64,000 nt of DNA from Hymenobacter glacialis (GTDB lineage Bacteria > Bacteroidota > Bacteroidia > Cytophagales > Hymenobacteraceae), in NCBI RefSeq assembly GCF_001816165.1, contig NZ_MDZC01000015.1, forward strand, positions 1-64,000, given 5' to 3'. The translations under genes and the position numbers were made by a program. A model generated the notes under the pieces. It saw nothing but the letters and a program-made list of their open reading frames with translations, was not told the DNA's origin and searched no databases. The stretch's first letter is position 1, and each line of letters begins with the position of its first letter. Shown one piece after another: positions 37,510 to 47,230 of this stretch.

Positions 37510-37540
37510 AAATGCCCTGCCGATTTGGCGGGGCATTTTT
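37510..37540 (+). terminator. Terminator after the DUF1573 gene
   Basis: AAATGCCCTGCC, a 4-nt loop, TGGCGGGGCATTTTT, 57 bp past the stop codon. Confidence 0.75.
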
Positions 37541-37587
37541 GTTGGCTTGGCGTTCGCTGTAGTTGCCTCGTTTAAAACATTATCCCT

Positions 37588-38109
37588 ATGAAAACTCCCT
37601 CATTCGCAGCAAGCACCGTAGCGGCGGCTCCCTACCAGGTGCCCGCCCAAACTCGAATTGGCCACGTTCATTTGCAGGTGACGGACCTGGAAAAATCCCT
37701 GGCTTTCTACGTGGGCGTTTTGGGCTTCACCCTCATGCAGCGGTTTGGGAACCAAGCGGCCTTTATTTCGGCTGGTGGGTACCACCACCACATTGGGCTC
37801 AATACCTGGAACAGCCTGGGGGGGCCGCTCGCCCGAAAACAGGGTGCGGGGCTCTACCACACCGCCATTCTGTATGCCACGCGGGCGGAGCTGGCGGGGG
37901 CACTCCGGCAGTTGGTGGTGGCCAGCTACCCCATCACCGGCTCGGCCAACCACGGCGTGTCGGAGGCCATTTACCTGGATGACCCCGACGGCAACGGCGT
38001 GGAGCTCTACTGGGACCGGCCGCGGGCGCAGTGGCCCCTGGCGCCCACCGGCGAAGTGCAGATGTATACCCGCGCCCTGGACCTGAATGGCCTGCTGGCA
38101 GAAGCCTGA
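37588..38109 (+). CDS. VOC family protein (CatE-like dioxygenase)
   Basis: A 173-aa glyoxalase/extradiol-dioxygenase fold. Metal ligands fit a His-His-Glu set: His in GHVHLQVTDLEKS, His in GLYHTAILYATR, Glu in NGVELYWDRPR. It resembles the N-terminal half of CatE-type catechol 2,3-dioxygenases. The natural substrate is unknown. Confidence 0.82.
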   Translation: MKTPSFAASTVAAAPYQVPAQTRIGHVHLQVTDLEKSLAFYVGVLGFTLMQRFGNQAAFISAGGYHHHIGLNTWNSLGGPLARKQGAGLYHTAILYATRAELAGALRQLVVASYPITGSANHGVSEAIYLDDPDGNGVELYWDRPRAQWPLAPTGEVQMYTRALDLNGLLAEA

Positions 38110-38151
38110 GCTGAACCAAATCTTTGCACCAATGGTAGTAGGCGCACGCCC

Positions 38152-38159
38152 TATCTTTG
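38152..38159 (+). promoter_or_regulatory. -7 box of the ald gene
   Basis: TATCTTTG, 51 bp before the ATG at 38211. A TTTG lies 25 nt upstream, which is longer than the usual spacer. It argues against starting the gene at 38157. Confidence 0.45.
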
Positions 38160-38210
38160 CGGCTCGTAATAGTACTTCTTTTCCCAACCCTTCACTCCCA
38201 CCCTTCGCTC

Positions 38211-39338
<1,128 letters not shown>

Positions 39339-39360
39339 GCACAGCAGTACTTAAAAGTTA

Positions 39361-39393
39361 GAAGCCTTCCTGACTAGCGTCGGGAAGGCTTTT
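39361..39393 (+). terminator. ald terminator
   Basis: GAAGCCTTCC, an 11-nt loop, GGGAAGGCTTTTC shortly after the stop codon. Confidence 0.75.
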
Positions 39394-39476
39394 CTTTGTG
39401 CTGGCTCTGCTACTGACTAACGAAGCCAGCCGCTGCTGGCACACTCCAATTTCTCATTATTTCGTTTTTACTGCGC

Positions 39477-41387
39477 TTGTTTCCCTCTCCTGCCATTCGG
39501 TTGTTGCTACGCCGCTTAGCCCTGCTAATGCTGGCCTACTCGCTGCTACGGCTGGGGTTTTACGCCTTCAATTCCGGCATATTCAGGAACGTGGAAACGG
39601 GCAAGGTGCTGCTGGCTTTTGGGCACGGGTTACGCTTCGACGTGGCGGCGCTGCTCTGGCTGAACCTACCGCTGGTGGTGCTGTCGGTGCTGATTCCGGT
39701 GGGGGCCCGGCGGGGGCAACGCTGGCTCCGGGGGCTGTTTGTGGCGGTGAATGCGCTGGGGTTTAGCCTCAATATTGTTGACTGGGAGTACTTCGCTTTC
39801 ATTGGCCGGCGGTTGAGCAACGAGTTTACCACCGTGGGCGGGGACATTCGGCAGCAGGCGGGCCAGCTGATGACGCACTACTGGTACCTGTTTATTCCGC
39901 TAGGCGCGTTGGCGTACTTGCTGTGGCGCCTGTGGCCCATGCCCCCGGCGGACCAGATGGCCGGGCCCTGTAATCGGCAGCCGTGGGCGCGGCGCGGCGC
40001 AGAGCTACTAATGCTGGTGGGAGCCGTGGTGCTGGGCATCCGCGGCGGCTGGCAGCTCAAGCCCCTGCGCCCCGGCGCCGCCTTCGAGCAGCAGCCGGCC
40101 GTGCTGGGCCACCTGGTATTGAACAGCACCTTCACCGTGCTCAAATCCCTCACCGGGGCCAGGGTGGAACGCATACGCTACTTCCCCACCGACACTGCCC
40201 TGCGCCCGGCCCTGGGTGCGCCGGTGGTGGCCTCCCGCCTGCCCGGCACCGGCCAGCGCCCCAACATGGTTGTGCTGCTGCTGGAGAGCTTTGCCTCGGA
40301 GTACACGGGCGTGGAGAACGGCGGCCAGGGCGGCTACACGCCTTTCTTCGATTCGCTGGCTACTGCGCCCGGCTCGCTGCTGATGCGGGAAAACTACGCC
40401 AACGGCCGGCGCTCCATTGAGGCCCTGCCGGCGGTGCTCTCGGGCCTGCCCTCGCTCATGAACGCGCCGTTTATCACGTCCACCTTTCAGACGGCGGAGC
40501 TGCACGGGCTGGGCGAAATGCTCGGCCGCCAGGGCTACGCCACGGCTATGTACCACGCCGGCACCAACGGCACCATGGGCTTCGATATGTTTGCCGGTAT
40601 TGCGGGCATGCAGCAGTATTATGGTTTGAGCCAGTACCCCGGCGGTGCCAGCAGCCCCGACTACGACGGGCACTGGGGCATATTTGATGCCCCCTACCTG
40701 CAGTACTTCAGCCGCCAGCTGAACACAACCAAGCAGCCGTTTTTCGCCACCCTGTTCACGCTCAGCGCGCACGACCCGTTTACGGTGCCGGCCCGCTACC
40801 AGGGCAAGCTGCCAGCGGGCACGCTGCCCATTCACCCCACCATTGCCTACACCGATGCCGCGCTGCGCGAGTTTTTCCGGACGGCCAGCCAGGCGCCGTG
40901 GTACCAGAACACGCTGTTTGTGCTCACGGCCGACCACACCTCCCAAACCGACCGCCCCGGCTACGACAACCCCGTGGGCTACCACAAAACCCCTTTGCTG
41001 CTGCTGCGGCCCGGCCACGCCCTGCCCGCTGCCAACCCGCGCCGCATTACGCAGCACGCCGATATTCCGGCCACGGTGCTGGACGTGCTCGGGCTGCGGC
41101 AGCAACAACAGCTGCTGCTGCCCTTCGGCTCCTCCATCTTCGACACGGCCAGTACGGGGCGCGCCCTGCTGCGCGACGGCGAATCCTTCTACCTGGTACA
41201 CGCCGACTATGTGACCGAGCTGAAGAGCGACAATTCGGTGCAGCTCTACCCCTACCAAACCCATTTTATCCCGCAGGAGCCGCTGGCAAACCCCGACTCC
41301 GCGCTGCTGAAGCAATACGGCGACGAGCTGCGCGCCAGCGTGCAGTTTTATGTAAACAGCCTGCTGGATAACCGGCTCTATAAATAG
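39477..41387 (+). CDS. LtaS-like membrane phosphoglycerol transferase / sulfatase-fold protein
   Basis: A 636-aa protein with about five N-terminal TM helices (about 5-200) and a periplasmic alkaline-phosphatase-fold domain. Metal and catalytic stretches: VVLLLESFASEYTG, NGRRSIEALPAVLSGLPSL (the usual nucleophile Thr region), FATLFTLSAHDPF and VLTADHTSQT. Bacteroidota do not make classical lipoteichoic acid, so it probably modifies another envelope glycan. The start is TTG; no upstream ATG fits, and the next Met (codon 18) would cut the first helix. Confidence 0.85.
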   Translation: MFPSPAIRLLLRRLALLMLAYSLLRLGFYAFNSGIFRNVETGKVLLAFGHGLRFDVAALLWLNLPLVVLSVLIPVGARRGQRWLRGLFVAVNALGFSLNIVDWEYFAFIGRRLSNEFTTVGGDIRQQAGQLMTHYWYLFIPLGALAYLLWRLWPMPPADQMAGPCNRQPWARRGAELLMLVGAVVLGIRGGWQLKPLRPGAAFEQQPAVLGHLVLNSTFTVLKSLTGARVERIRYFPTDTALRPALGAPVVASRLPGTGQRPNMVVLLLESFASEYTGVENGGQGGYTPFFDSLATAPGSLLMRENYANGRRSIEALPAVLSGLPSLMNAPFITSTFQTAELHGLGEMLGRQGYATAMYHAGTNGTMGFDMFAGIAGMQQYYGLSQYPGGASSPDYDGHWGIFDAPYLQYFSRQLNTTKQPFFATLFTLSAHDPFTVPARYQGKLPAGTLPIHPTIAYTDAALREFFRTASQAPWYQNTLFVLTADHTSQTDRPGYDNPVGYHKTPLLLLRPGHALPAANPRRITQHADIPATVLDVLGLRQQQQLLLPFGSSIFDTASTGRALLRDGESFYLVHADYVTELKSDNSVQLYPYQTHFIPQEPLANPDSALLKQYGDELRASVQFYVNSLLDNRLYK

Positions 41388-41427
41388 CGCCGTTGGGGAG
41401 GGCCGCGGAGCTGGCTCCAGGTCTGGC

Positions 41428-42516
41428 CTAATCGAAGCCCCTGATGTGGGTATACTTTTTGGAGTTCCGGTCGCCCACCCGCACGATGCGGCGCTCGAAG
41501 TCTTTGGGGTCGTTCAGGGTTTTATAAAACTCATCCAAATAGCGGGTGGCAAAGGTTTTCTCCTCCTGGTTCAGATAAGGGCAAGCCAGGTACACATTGT
41601 AGAATGCGCTCCGGCGGGAATTGTAGTGGTCCTGAACGGCGGCGTAGGTTTCGGGTGTGAACCGGTGGCCACGAAACAGGCGTTGGCGCACCGACGAAAT
41701 GCCGAGCTCTACCGGCGGCACCGCATACGGCGCCAGCACCAGCCCGCTGTAGTCGAAGTCGTAGGCTACCGGCACCGGGGCCGTTTCCTGGCTCCGGCTC
41801 ACCACGCGGATGTTGTGCCGATAAGGGACCGACCAGTCCGTATTGCCTACCATGTACTGGAACAGGGCCAGGGTGGCCGTTGCTACGGGGTCCATGTTTT
41901 CCATGCCCACTATTATGCCTTTGGCCACCAGCGTGGCCTGGTTGCGCCGCGCCATGGCCGCGGAGTTTTCCAGGAAGAAACCATACTGCTCGCTGACGCG
42001 GCGCCTGCCGCGCGAATCGCGGTAGGTGATGCGGCACAGCCGGGTCCGGTAGCTCAGGTCGGTAGCTACGTTGTAGAGCTTATACACCAGGTATTCGCGC
42101 AGGGTGTAGGTGTCGCTGAGGCAATGGGTGGTCAGTTTGAGCTCGGCCACTTCCCCAAAAATATTTCCGGCCCGGGCTTCCGGCGGAAACTTTATCAGCA
42201 ACGGCGGGAATTCGCACACGGCGGGGTCCTTGCGCCGGTTGCCGCGCACTTGCACCTGCACGGCCAGCTCCGTGGGCGCAGCGTGGGCGTTGCGGTAAGC
42301 CAGGGTGGCAGGGTGCGGCCGCGGGTTCGCGCCTCGGTCGCGGAGCACATCTTCCAGCGGCAGGCTTAGCGTGAGCATCACCACTTCTTCCCGGTCGAAA
42401 AAGGGATTGGTGGTGGCGAGCACCGGCGCCAGCTGCTGGCCGCTGGCCACAACCGCAATAGCCAGCTGAAAAACAACCAGGCTGACCCGAACCGCTATCG
42501 AGAATAACTGGACCAT
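41428..42516 (-). CDS. CotH-like secreted protein
   Basis: A 362-aa protein with a signal peptide (ending VVASGQ). The middle has FPPLLIKFP, LREYLVYKLYN, FLENSAAMARR, then YMVGNTDWSVPYRHNIRVV and VAYDFDYSGLV, which match the N-D and D-F-D metal/phosphate residues of CotH-type atypical kinases. The proposed role, protein phosphorylation outside the cytoplasm, is inference from these motifs. Confidence 0.6.
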   Translation of the reverse strand: MVQLFSIAVRVSLVVFQLAIAVVASGQQLAPVLATTNPFFDREEVVMLTLSLPLEDVLRDRGANPRPHPATLAYRNAHAAPTELAVQVQVRGNRRKDPAVCEFPPLLIKFPPEARAGNIFGEVAELKLTTHCLSDTYTLREYLVYKLYNVATDLSYRTRLCRITYRDSRGRRRVSEQYGFFLENSAAMARRNQATLVAKGIIVGMENMDPVATATLALFQYMVGNTDWSVPYRHNIRVVSRSQETAPVPVAYDFDYSGLVLAPYAVPPVELGISSVRQRLFRGHRFTPETYAAVQDHYNSRRSAFYNVYLACPYLNQEEKTFATRYLDEFYKTLNDPKDFERRIVRVGDRNSKKYTHIRGFD

Positions 42517-42657
42517 GGCAGCAAGGCAGCTTCGGGCTGCCGTTTAGAGAATACCGGGCCGGCATAGCACCCCACGCTGCCATGTGCCCCAATCATCGTC
42601 AGAGAAAAACGCCGCCGCCGCTGCCTGCTTTAGCGTCTATTCGAAAATACCCGAGTG

Positions 42658-42712
42658 GTCATGCTGAGCGCAGCCCAAGCGGTAGCGATGCTTCGACTGC
42701 GCTCAGCATGAC
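42658..42712. repeat. Palindromic element, family 1, short copy 7
   Basis: A 55-bp copy with arms GTCATGCTGAGCGCAG and CTGCGCTCAGCATGAC; the left inner arm is deleted, leaving AAGCGGTAGCGATGCTTCGA. Confidence 0.85.
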
Positions 42713-42731
42713 AGTCTAGTCGGACAGGTTC

Positions 42732-43718
42732 TTAGCGGCGCTTTAGCATGGGCTCCAGCACCTTGCCCTGCCCCTGGCCAAAGGGCAGCCCCAGCAGGTA
42801 CGCCGCGGTGGATGGCACATCTAGCAGGGTGCAGGTATCGGCCACCGTGCGGCCGATTTTGAAGTCCGGCCCGAGGGCCAGCAGGCTAACGTGGCGGCAG
42901 CCGTCGCAGCCGTCGCCGTGGTCGATATAGCCGCCGTCGATGCTGTCGAGGTGGCGGCCGTGGTCGTTGGTAATGAACAGCGTGGTGTTGTTTTTATACG
43001 CGCTGTTGGTTCGCAGGAAATTATAGAGCTGCATCACGTACCGGTCGTCGCGGGCAATGCCCCGCAGGTAGAACGGGTAGTTGGCCGCGTGGGCAAACCC
43101 ATCGGGCTCCATAAAATTGATGAGCACCAGCCGGGGCTTGTGCTGCGTGAGAATGCGCTTGGCGGCTTCCAGAGTCAGCGAATCGGCGCGGTAGCCGGTG
43201 CCGGGGCCGCTCACGCCGCAATCCACGGAGGGCTGGTACTGGTCTTTCCATTCCGGGTGCAGGGTGTTGGCCAGAATGTGCAGCTTGTCTTTGCTCGAGA
43301 TAACCCAGGCAGCGGTAGCGGGCGCGCCGGTGGCCTTGCGCCACAGCTGAAAGAAGGACGGCAGCTGCGGCAGCTCCTGGTCGAAGTTGTCGATGGGCTG
43401 GCTGATGCCCGTGGTGAGCGCCACGTGCCCGGAATTGGTGTAGGTGAAGCCCTTGTTGTAGAAGTTGGAAAAAAACACGCCGCGAGGCCTGAGCGTGGTG
43501 GCCATGTTGGGTATGAGCCCCGGCACGGTTCCCCAGGTTTCGGAATACCGGGGGCCGTCGATGACCACGATGATGATGTTCTTGGTCCGCAGCGGCTTCT
43601 TGGCAGGCGGAGGCGCAAATGCCATGAGCCCCAGCAGCCCCAGGCCCAGGCCACGCCTCAGCCACCGGGAGCTGGTGGCCCGGCAGCTCCACTGCCCCGA
43701 AGTTGCAAGGAAAGCCAT
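42732..43718 (-). CDS. Type I phosphodiesterase / alkaline-phosphatase superfamily protein
   Basis: A 328-aa protein with an N-terminal signal or anchor (about 18-37). Metal-site motifs of the fold: IIIVVIDGPRYSETWG, YTNSGHVALTTG (nucleophile Thr or Ser region), INFMEPDGFAH, FITNDHGRHLD and DHGDGCDGCRHV. Probably a periplasmic phosphodiesterase or phosphatase; the substrate is unknown. An AT-rich 100-bp region precedes it. Confidence 0.82.
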   Translation of the reverse strand: MAFLATSGQWSCRATSSRWLRRGLGLGLLGLMAFAPPPAKKPLRTKNIIIVVIDGPRYSETWGTVPGLIPNMATTLRPRGVFFSNFYNKGFTYTNSGHVALTTGISQPIDNFDQELPQLPSFFQLWRKATGAPATAAWVISSKDKLHILANTLHPEWKDQYQPSVDCGVSGPGTGYRADSLTLEAAKRILTQHKPRLVLINFMEPDGFAHAANYPFYLRGIARDDRYVMQLYNFLRTNSAYKNNTTLFITNDHGRHLDSIDGGYIDHGDGCDGCRHVSLLALGPDFKIGRTVADTCTLLDVPSTAAYLLGLPFGQGQGKVLEPMLKRR

Positions 43719-43817
43719 GGCTACACGCTCAATACCAATAACAATATCGTTACTTATTCTAATTTAACAATTTATAATTAAATAACCAAATAATATTCAC
43801 TTGCCGTGAAGCTCCAC

Positions 43818-44282
43818 TTACGGCAGCTGCATGGCGGCGGCGTAGGCCGGAATCTCCTCCAGCCGCTGGTTGGTGCGGGTGGCAAAGTCCACGCGCCAGC
43901 AGTAGTGCACCAGGCCGTTGGTGAGCAGCAGTAGCGGCGCGCCGATGGTTTGGTTGTAGGTGGTGGCCTGGCGGGCCACGGCGGCATCAATGGCCACGCT
44001 GGGGGCCTTGCATTCTACCAGCAGCAGGGGCCTGCCTTCGGCGTCCAGGGCCAGCAAATCGGTGCGCTTGTAGCGCTGGTTGTAGCGCAGGCCGCGCTCC
44101 AGGGCCAGCAGGCCGCGGGGGTAGCCCAGGTGGTCGGCCAGGTAGTGCACCACGTGCTGGCGCACCCACTCCTCGGGCGTGAGCACCACGTGCTTGCGTC
44201 GCAGCCCGTCCCAGATGAGGGGTTGGTTTGTGGCCGATTGCGTAAGTTTGGCATTGAAAGGCGGCAGGTCCAGGGCTTGCAT
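43818..44282 (-). CDS. Type I restriction HsdR-N-like nuclease-fold protein, stand-alone
   Basis: A 154-aa protein of the HSDR_N_2 type. It carries the PD-(D/E)XK pattern: RTDLLALD..LLLVECKAPS, followed by ARQATTYNQTIGAPLLLLTNG, and a preceding LERGLRYNQRYK. It has the length of the isolated nuclease-like domain, with no helicase and no hsdM/hsdS nearby. Such short proteins are common in Bacteroidota and are not full restriction systems. The start at 44282 begins at MQALDLPPF; longer starts would read into an inverted repeat. Confidence 0.85.
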   Translation of the reverse strand: MQALDLPPFNAKLTQSATNQPLIWDGLRRKHVVLTPEEWVRQHVVHYLADHLGYPRGLLALERGLRYNQRYKRTDLLALDAEGRPLLLVECKAPSVAIDAAVARQATTYNQTIGAPLLLLTNGLVHYCWRVDFATRTNQRLEEIPAYAAAMQLP

Positions 44283-44306
44283 CACCTCCAAAGGTACCTT
44301 TTTCGA

Positions 44307-44399
44307 TGGGTGAATGAGTGAATGGGTGAGCAGGTGAATGATTTTGCAATCACGCCCCCGCTTTCTATTCACCCGTTCACCCATTCACTCATTCACCCG
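44307..44399. repeat. Inverted repeat built from GTGAATG-type heptads
   Basis: Left arm 44307-44339 and right arm 44367-44399 are 33 bp each and match at about 30 positions; each arm is a run of near-heptad units (GGGTGAAT, GAGTGAAT, GGGTGA). The 27-bp centre is AT-rich at its ends. It fills the space between two divergent start codons. Confidence 0.85.
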
Positions 44400-44407
44400 T
44401 TGGATAA

Positions 44408-45178
44408 ATGAAGACCAAAGAAGAAATTGTAAACAACTGGCTGCCCCGCTACACGGGTGTGCCGCTGGACGAGTTTGGGCAGTACATCCTGCTCACCAAC
44501 TTCAGCAACTACGTGTACATGTTTGCCGAGCAGTTCAATGTGGAAGTGCGCGGCCTGGACAAGCCCATGCAAACGGCCACGGCTCACGGCATCACCATCA
44601 TCAACTTTGGTATGGGCTCGCCCATGGCGGCCACGGTCATGGACCTGCTCTCGGCCGTAAAGCCCAAAGCGGCCCTGTTTCTGGGCAAGTGCGGCGGCCT
44701 GAAAAAGACCAAGCTCGGCGACCTGGTGCTGCCCATCGCGGCCATTCGCGGCGAAGGAACGTCCGACGACTACCTGCCCAAGGAAATCCCGGCCCTGCCC
44801 TCCTTCCGCCTGCAGCGCGCCGTGTCGTCGATGATTAAGAAGCACGAGATGGACTACTACACCGGCACGGTGTACACCACCAACCGCCGCGTGTGGGAGC
44901 ACGATGCCGAGTTTAAGGACTACCTGCTCCGCGTTCGCGCCCTGGCCGTGGACATGGAAACAGCCACCATTTTCGTGTGCGGCTTCATGAACGACATTCC
45001 CCACGGCGCCCTGCTGCTGGTGAGCGACAACCCCATGACGCCCGAAGGCGTGAAAACCTCGGAATCGGACTCGAAAGTGACCACCGACTTCGTGAAGCGC
45101 CACCTGCAAATCGGCATCGAGTCGCTGCAGGAGCTGCAGTTCTCGGGCGAGTCGGTGAAGCACATGCGCTTCGACTAG
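44408..45178 (+). CDS. amn: AMP nucleosidase
   Basis: Splits AMP to adenine and ribose 5-phosphate. The 256-aa protein has the PNP/UDP-phosphorylase fold with NFGMGSPMAATVMDLL, ALFLGKCGGLKKTKLGDLVLP, AVDMETATIFVCGF and the catalytic SDNPMTPEG. It is the short form without the N-terminal regulatory domain of enterobacterial Amn, as usual in this phylum. Its ATG is 9 bp from an inverted repeat. Confidence 0.9.
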   Translation: MKTKEEIVNNWLPRYTGVPLDEFGQYILLTNFSNYVYMFAEQFNVEVRGLDKPMQTATAHGITIINFGMGSPMAATVMDLLSAVKPKAALFLGKCGGLKKTKLGDLVLPIAAIRGEGTSDDYLPKEIPALPSFRLQRAVSSMIKKHEMDYYTGTVYTTNRRVWEHDAEFKDYLLRVRALAVDMETATIFVCGFMNDIPHGALLLVSDNPMTPEGVKTSESDSKVTTDFVKRHLQIGIESLQELQFSGESVKHMRFD

Positions 45179-45220
45179 AGTCGCTGGGCCAGCTTACTTG
45201 GGCCGCAGAACAAACAGAAC

Positions 45221-45309
45221 GTCATGCTGAGCTTGCCGAAGCATCTCTACCGCATTAGTAAATCTAATTACTTGCGCGGTAGAGATGCTTCGACTTCGCT
45301 CAGCATGAC
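45221..45309. repeat. Palindromic element, family 1, copy 8
   Basis: An 89-bp full copy: GTCATGCTGAGCTTGCCGAAG to CTTCGACTTCGCTCAGCATGA, with inner CATCTCTACCGC / GCGGTAGAGATG and an AT-rich centre. It lies between amn and the amidohydrolase gene. Confidence 0.92.
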
Positions 45310-45408
45310 GTTCTGTTTTCGTGGAGTTTCATCCTGGCAACGCCTTCTCTCGCACCGTTCTGGTTTCGTGCCGTACTTGTGCGAAATTTCAACAACCAAG
45401 CACAACGC

Positions 45409-47076
45409 ATGATGAACTTTACCAAGCCTGTGGGGCAGAAGCTGGGCGTGGCCCTGCTGGCACTGGGCGCCCTGGCCAGCTGCCAGGGCCCGCGCGAATC
45501 CGTGGATTTGCTGGTGACCAACGCCACCGTGTACACCGTCGATTCGACCTTTGCCAAAGCGGAGGCGTTTGCGGTGAAAGACGGCAAGTTTGTAGCCGTG
45601 GGCTCGTCGGCTGACCTTAAGGCCAAGTATCAGGCCACCAAGGAAGTAGACGCCAAGGGCCAGTTTGTGTATCCTGGTTTTTATGATGCGCACTGCCACT
45701 TCTACCGCTACGCCCTGGCCCTGCCCAGCGCCGATTTGGTGGGCACTTCATCCTGGAAAGAAGTCATTCAGAAGCTACAGGAAAACCGCCGGAAATACCC
45801 GCAGGCGGCCTGGCTTACCGGCCGCGGCTGGGACCAGAACGACTGGCCCACCAAGCAGTTTCCCACCAAAGACACGCTGGACCTGCTCTTTCTGGACGTG
45901 CCCGTGCTCATCACCCGCGTGGATGGCCACGCCGCCGTGGTCAACCAGAAAGCGCTGGACCTGGCCGGGGTCACGGCCAGCACGCCCATTAGCGGCGGCA
46001 CCATCACGCGCAATGCCCAGGGCCGCCTCACGGGCCTGCTCGTGGACAACGCCACCCGCCTGGTGAGCAGCAAAATCCCGAACCCTACATCGGCCGAAAG
46101 CAACCGCCTGCTGCTGCAAGCTCAGCAGCTGTGCCTGGCCGTGGGCCTCACCAGCCTCGCCGACGCCGGCCTCGACCGCGCCGACATTGAGCAGATGGCC
46201 GCTTTGCAGCAGCAGGGCCAACTCAAGCTGCGCCTCCACGTCATGCTGAACCCTACGGCCCCCAACCGCGCGCACTACCTGAAAAACGGCCCCATTCTCA
46301 CCGACCAGCTCACGGTGAGCTCCTTTAAAGTGTACGCCGACGGCGCCCTGGGCTCGCGCGGGGCTTGCCTGGTAGAGCCGTATGCGGATAAACTGAAGGA
46401 AACCGGCTTCCTGCTATCCACTGAAAAAGAGTACCGCGCCCTGGCCAAAGAGCTGGCCGCCTCCAAGTTCCAGATGAATACCCACGCCATCGGCGACTCG
46501 GCCAACCGCATCATCCTCAACATCTACGGCGAAGCCCTGAAAGGCCAGAAAGACCGCCGCTGGCGCATTGAGCACGCCCAGGTGGTGACGCCGGCCGACA
46601 TGCCCAAATTTGGGCAGTACGGCATTGTGCCCTCGGTGCAGCCCACCCACGCCACGTCGGACATGTACTGGGCCGGCGAGCGGCTCGGCGCGGCCCGCCT
46701 CAAAACGGCCTACGCCTACGCCGAGCTGCTGAAGCAATACGGCCAACTGGCCCTGGGCTCCGACTTCCCCGTGGAAGACATCAACCCGCTCTATGGCTTC
46801 CACTCGGCCGTGGCCCGGCAGGATGCCAAGAACTACCCCACGGGCGGCTTTCAAATGGAAAACGCCATTTCCCGCCCCGATGCCCTGCGCGGCATGACCA
46901 CCTGGGCCGCGCACGCCGCCTTCGAGGAGAAGCGCAAGGGCCAAATCAAGCCCGGCATGCTGGCCGACTTCGTGGTGATGGGCACCGACCTCATCACGGC
47001 ACCCAACGAGCAGCTGCGCAACGCCAGCGTCCTCCAAACCTGGATTGGTGGCCAGCAGGTGTTTGAAAAGAAATAA
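45409..47076 (+). CDS. YtcJ-like metal-dependent amidohydrolase, lipoprotein
   Basis: A 555-aa amidohydrolase. A lipobox is near residue 23 (LLALGALASC). The catalytic set includes the metal-binding FYDAHCHFYRYAL, the RGWDQNDWP segment, FKVYADGALGSRGACL, MNTHAIGDSANR, WRIEHAQVV and GSDFPVEDINP. The YtcJ/NfdA-like group acts on N-acyl amines or formamides; the substrate here is not known. The start at 45409 begins the signal peptide. A terminator follows. Confidence 0.88.
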   Translation: MMNFTKPVGQKLGVALLALGALASCQGPRESVDLLVTNATVYTVDSTFAKAEAFAVKDGKFVAVGSSADLKAKYQATKEVDAKGQFVYPGFYDAHCHFYRYALALPSADLVGTSSWKEVIQKLQENRRKYPQAAWLTGRGWDQNDWPTKQFPTKDTLDLLFLDVPVLITRVDGHAAVVNQKALDLAGVTASTPISGGTITRNAQGRLTGLLVDNATRLVSSKIPNPTSAESNRLLLQAQQLCLAVGLTSLADAGLDRADIEQMAALQQQGQLKLRLHVMLNPTAPNRAHYLKNGPILTDQLTVSSFKVYADGALGSRGACLVEPYADKLKETGFLLSTEKEYRALAKELAASKFQMNTHAIGDSANRIILNIYGEALKGQKDRRWRIEHAQVVTPADMPKFGQYGIVPSVQPTHATSDMYWAGERLGAARLKTAYAYAELLKQYGQLALGSDFPVEDINPLYGFHSAVARQDAKNYPTGGFQMENAISRPDALRGMTTWAAHAAFEEKRKGQIKPGMLADFVVMGTDLITAPNEQLRNASVLQTWIGGQQVFEKK

Positions 47077-47107
47077 GAGATTTGTGGGACGAGCGTAAGC
47101 CGTTCAC

Positions 47108-47147
47108 AAAAACGCCGTCCTGCTGAGCTCAGCAGGACAGCGTTTTT
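47108..47147 (+). terminator. Terminator of the amidohydrolase gene
   Basis: AAAAACGC..GTCCTGCTGA / TCAGCAGGAC..GCGTTTTT. It is self-complementary with almost no loop and ends in a T-tract. Confidence 0.8.
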
Positions 47148-47230
47148 GTATTCCTTTTGCCCGATTACATGCAGGGTAAAACCTGTCGTTCAGCGGCGGG
47201 AAGATGCTTACGTTGGCAGCATGACCGGGT

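Noticed and set aside
43818-44282. Considered as part of a type I restriction-modification or defence system
   Set aside because: Only the isolated nuclease-like domain is present; no helicase, methylase or specificity gene is near, and such short proteins occur widely as singletons.
44307-44399. Considered as a CRISPR-like or tandem repeat array
   Set aside because: The units are 7-8 bp, there are no spacers, and the second half is the inverted copy of the first.
47108-47147. Considered as another family 1 palindrome because of CTGCTGAGCTCAGCAG
   Set aside because: The arms do not match the family, and the T-tract plus position after a stop codon fit an intrinsic terminator.
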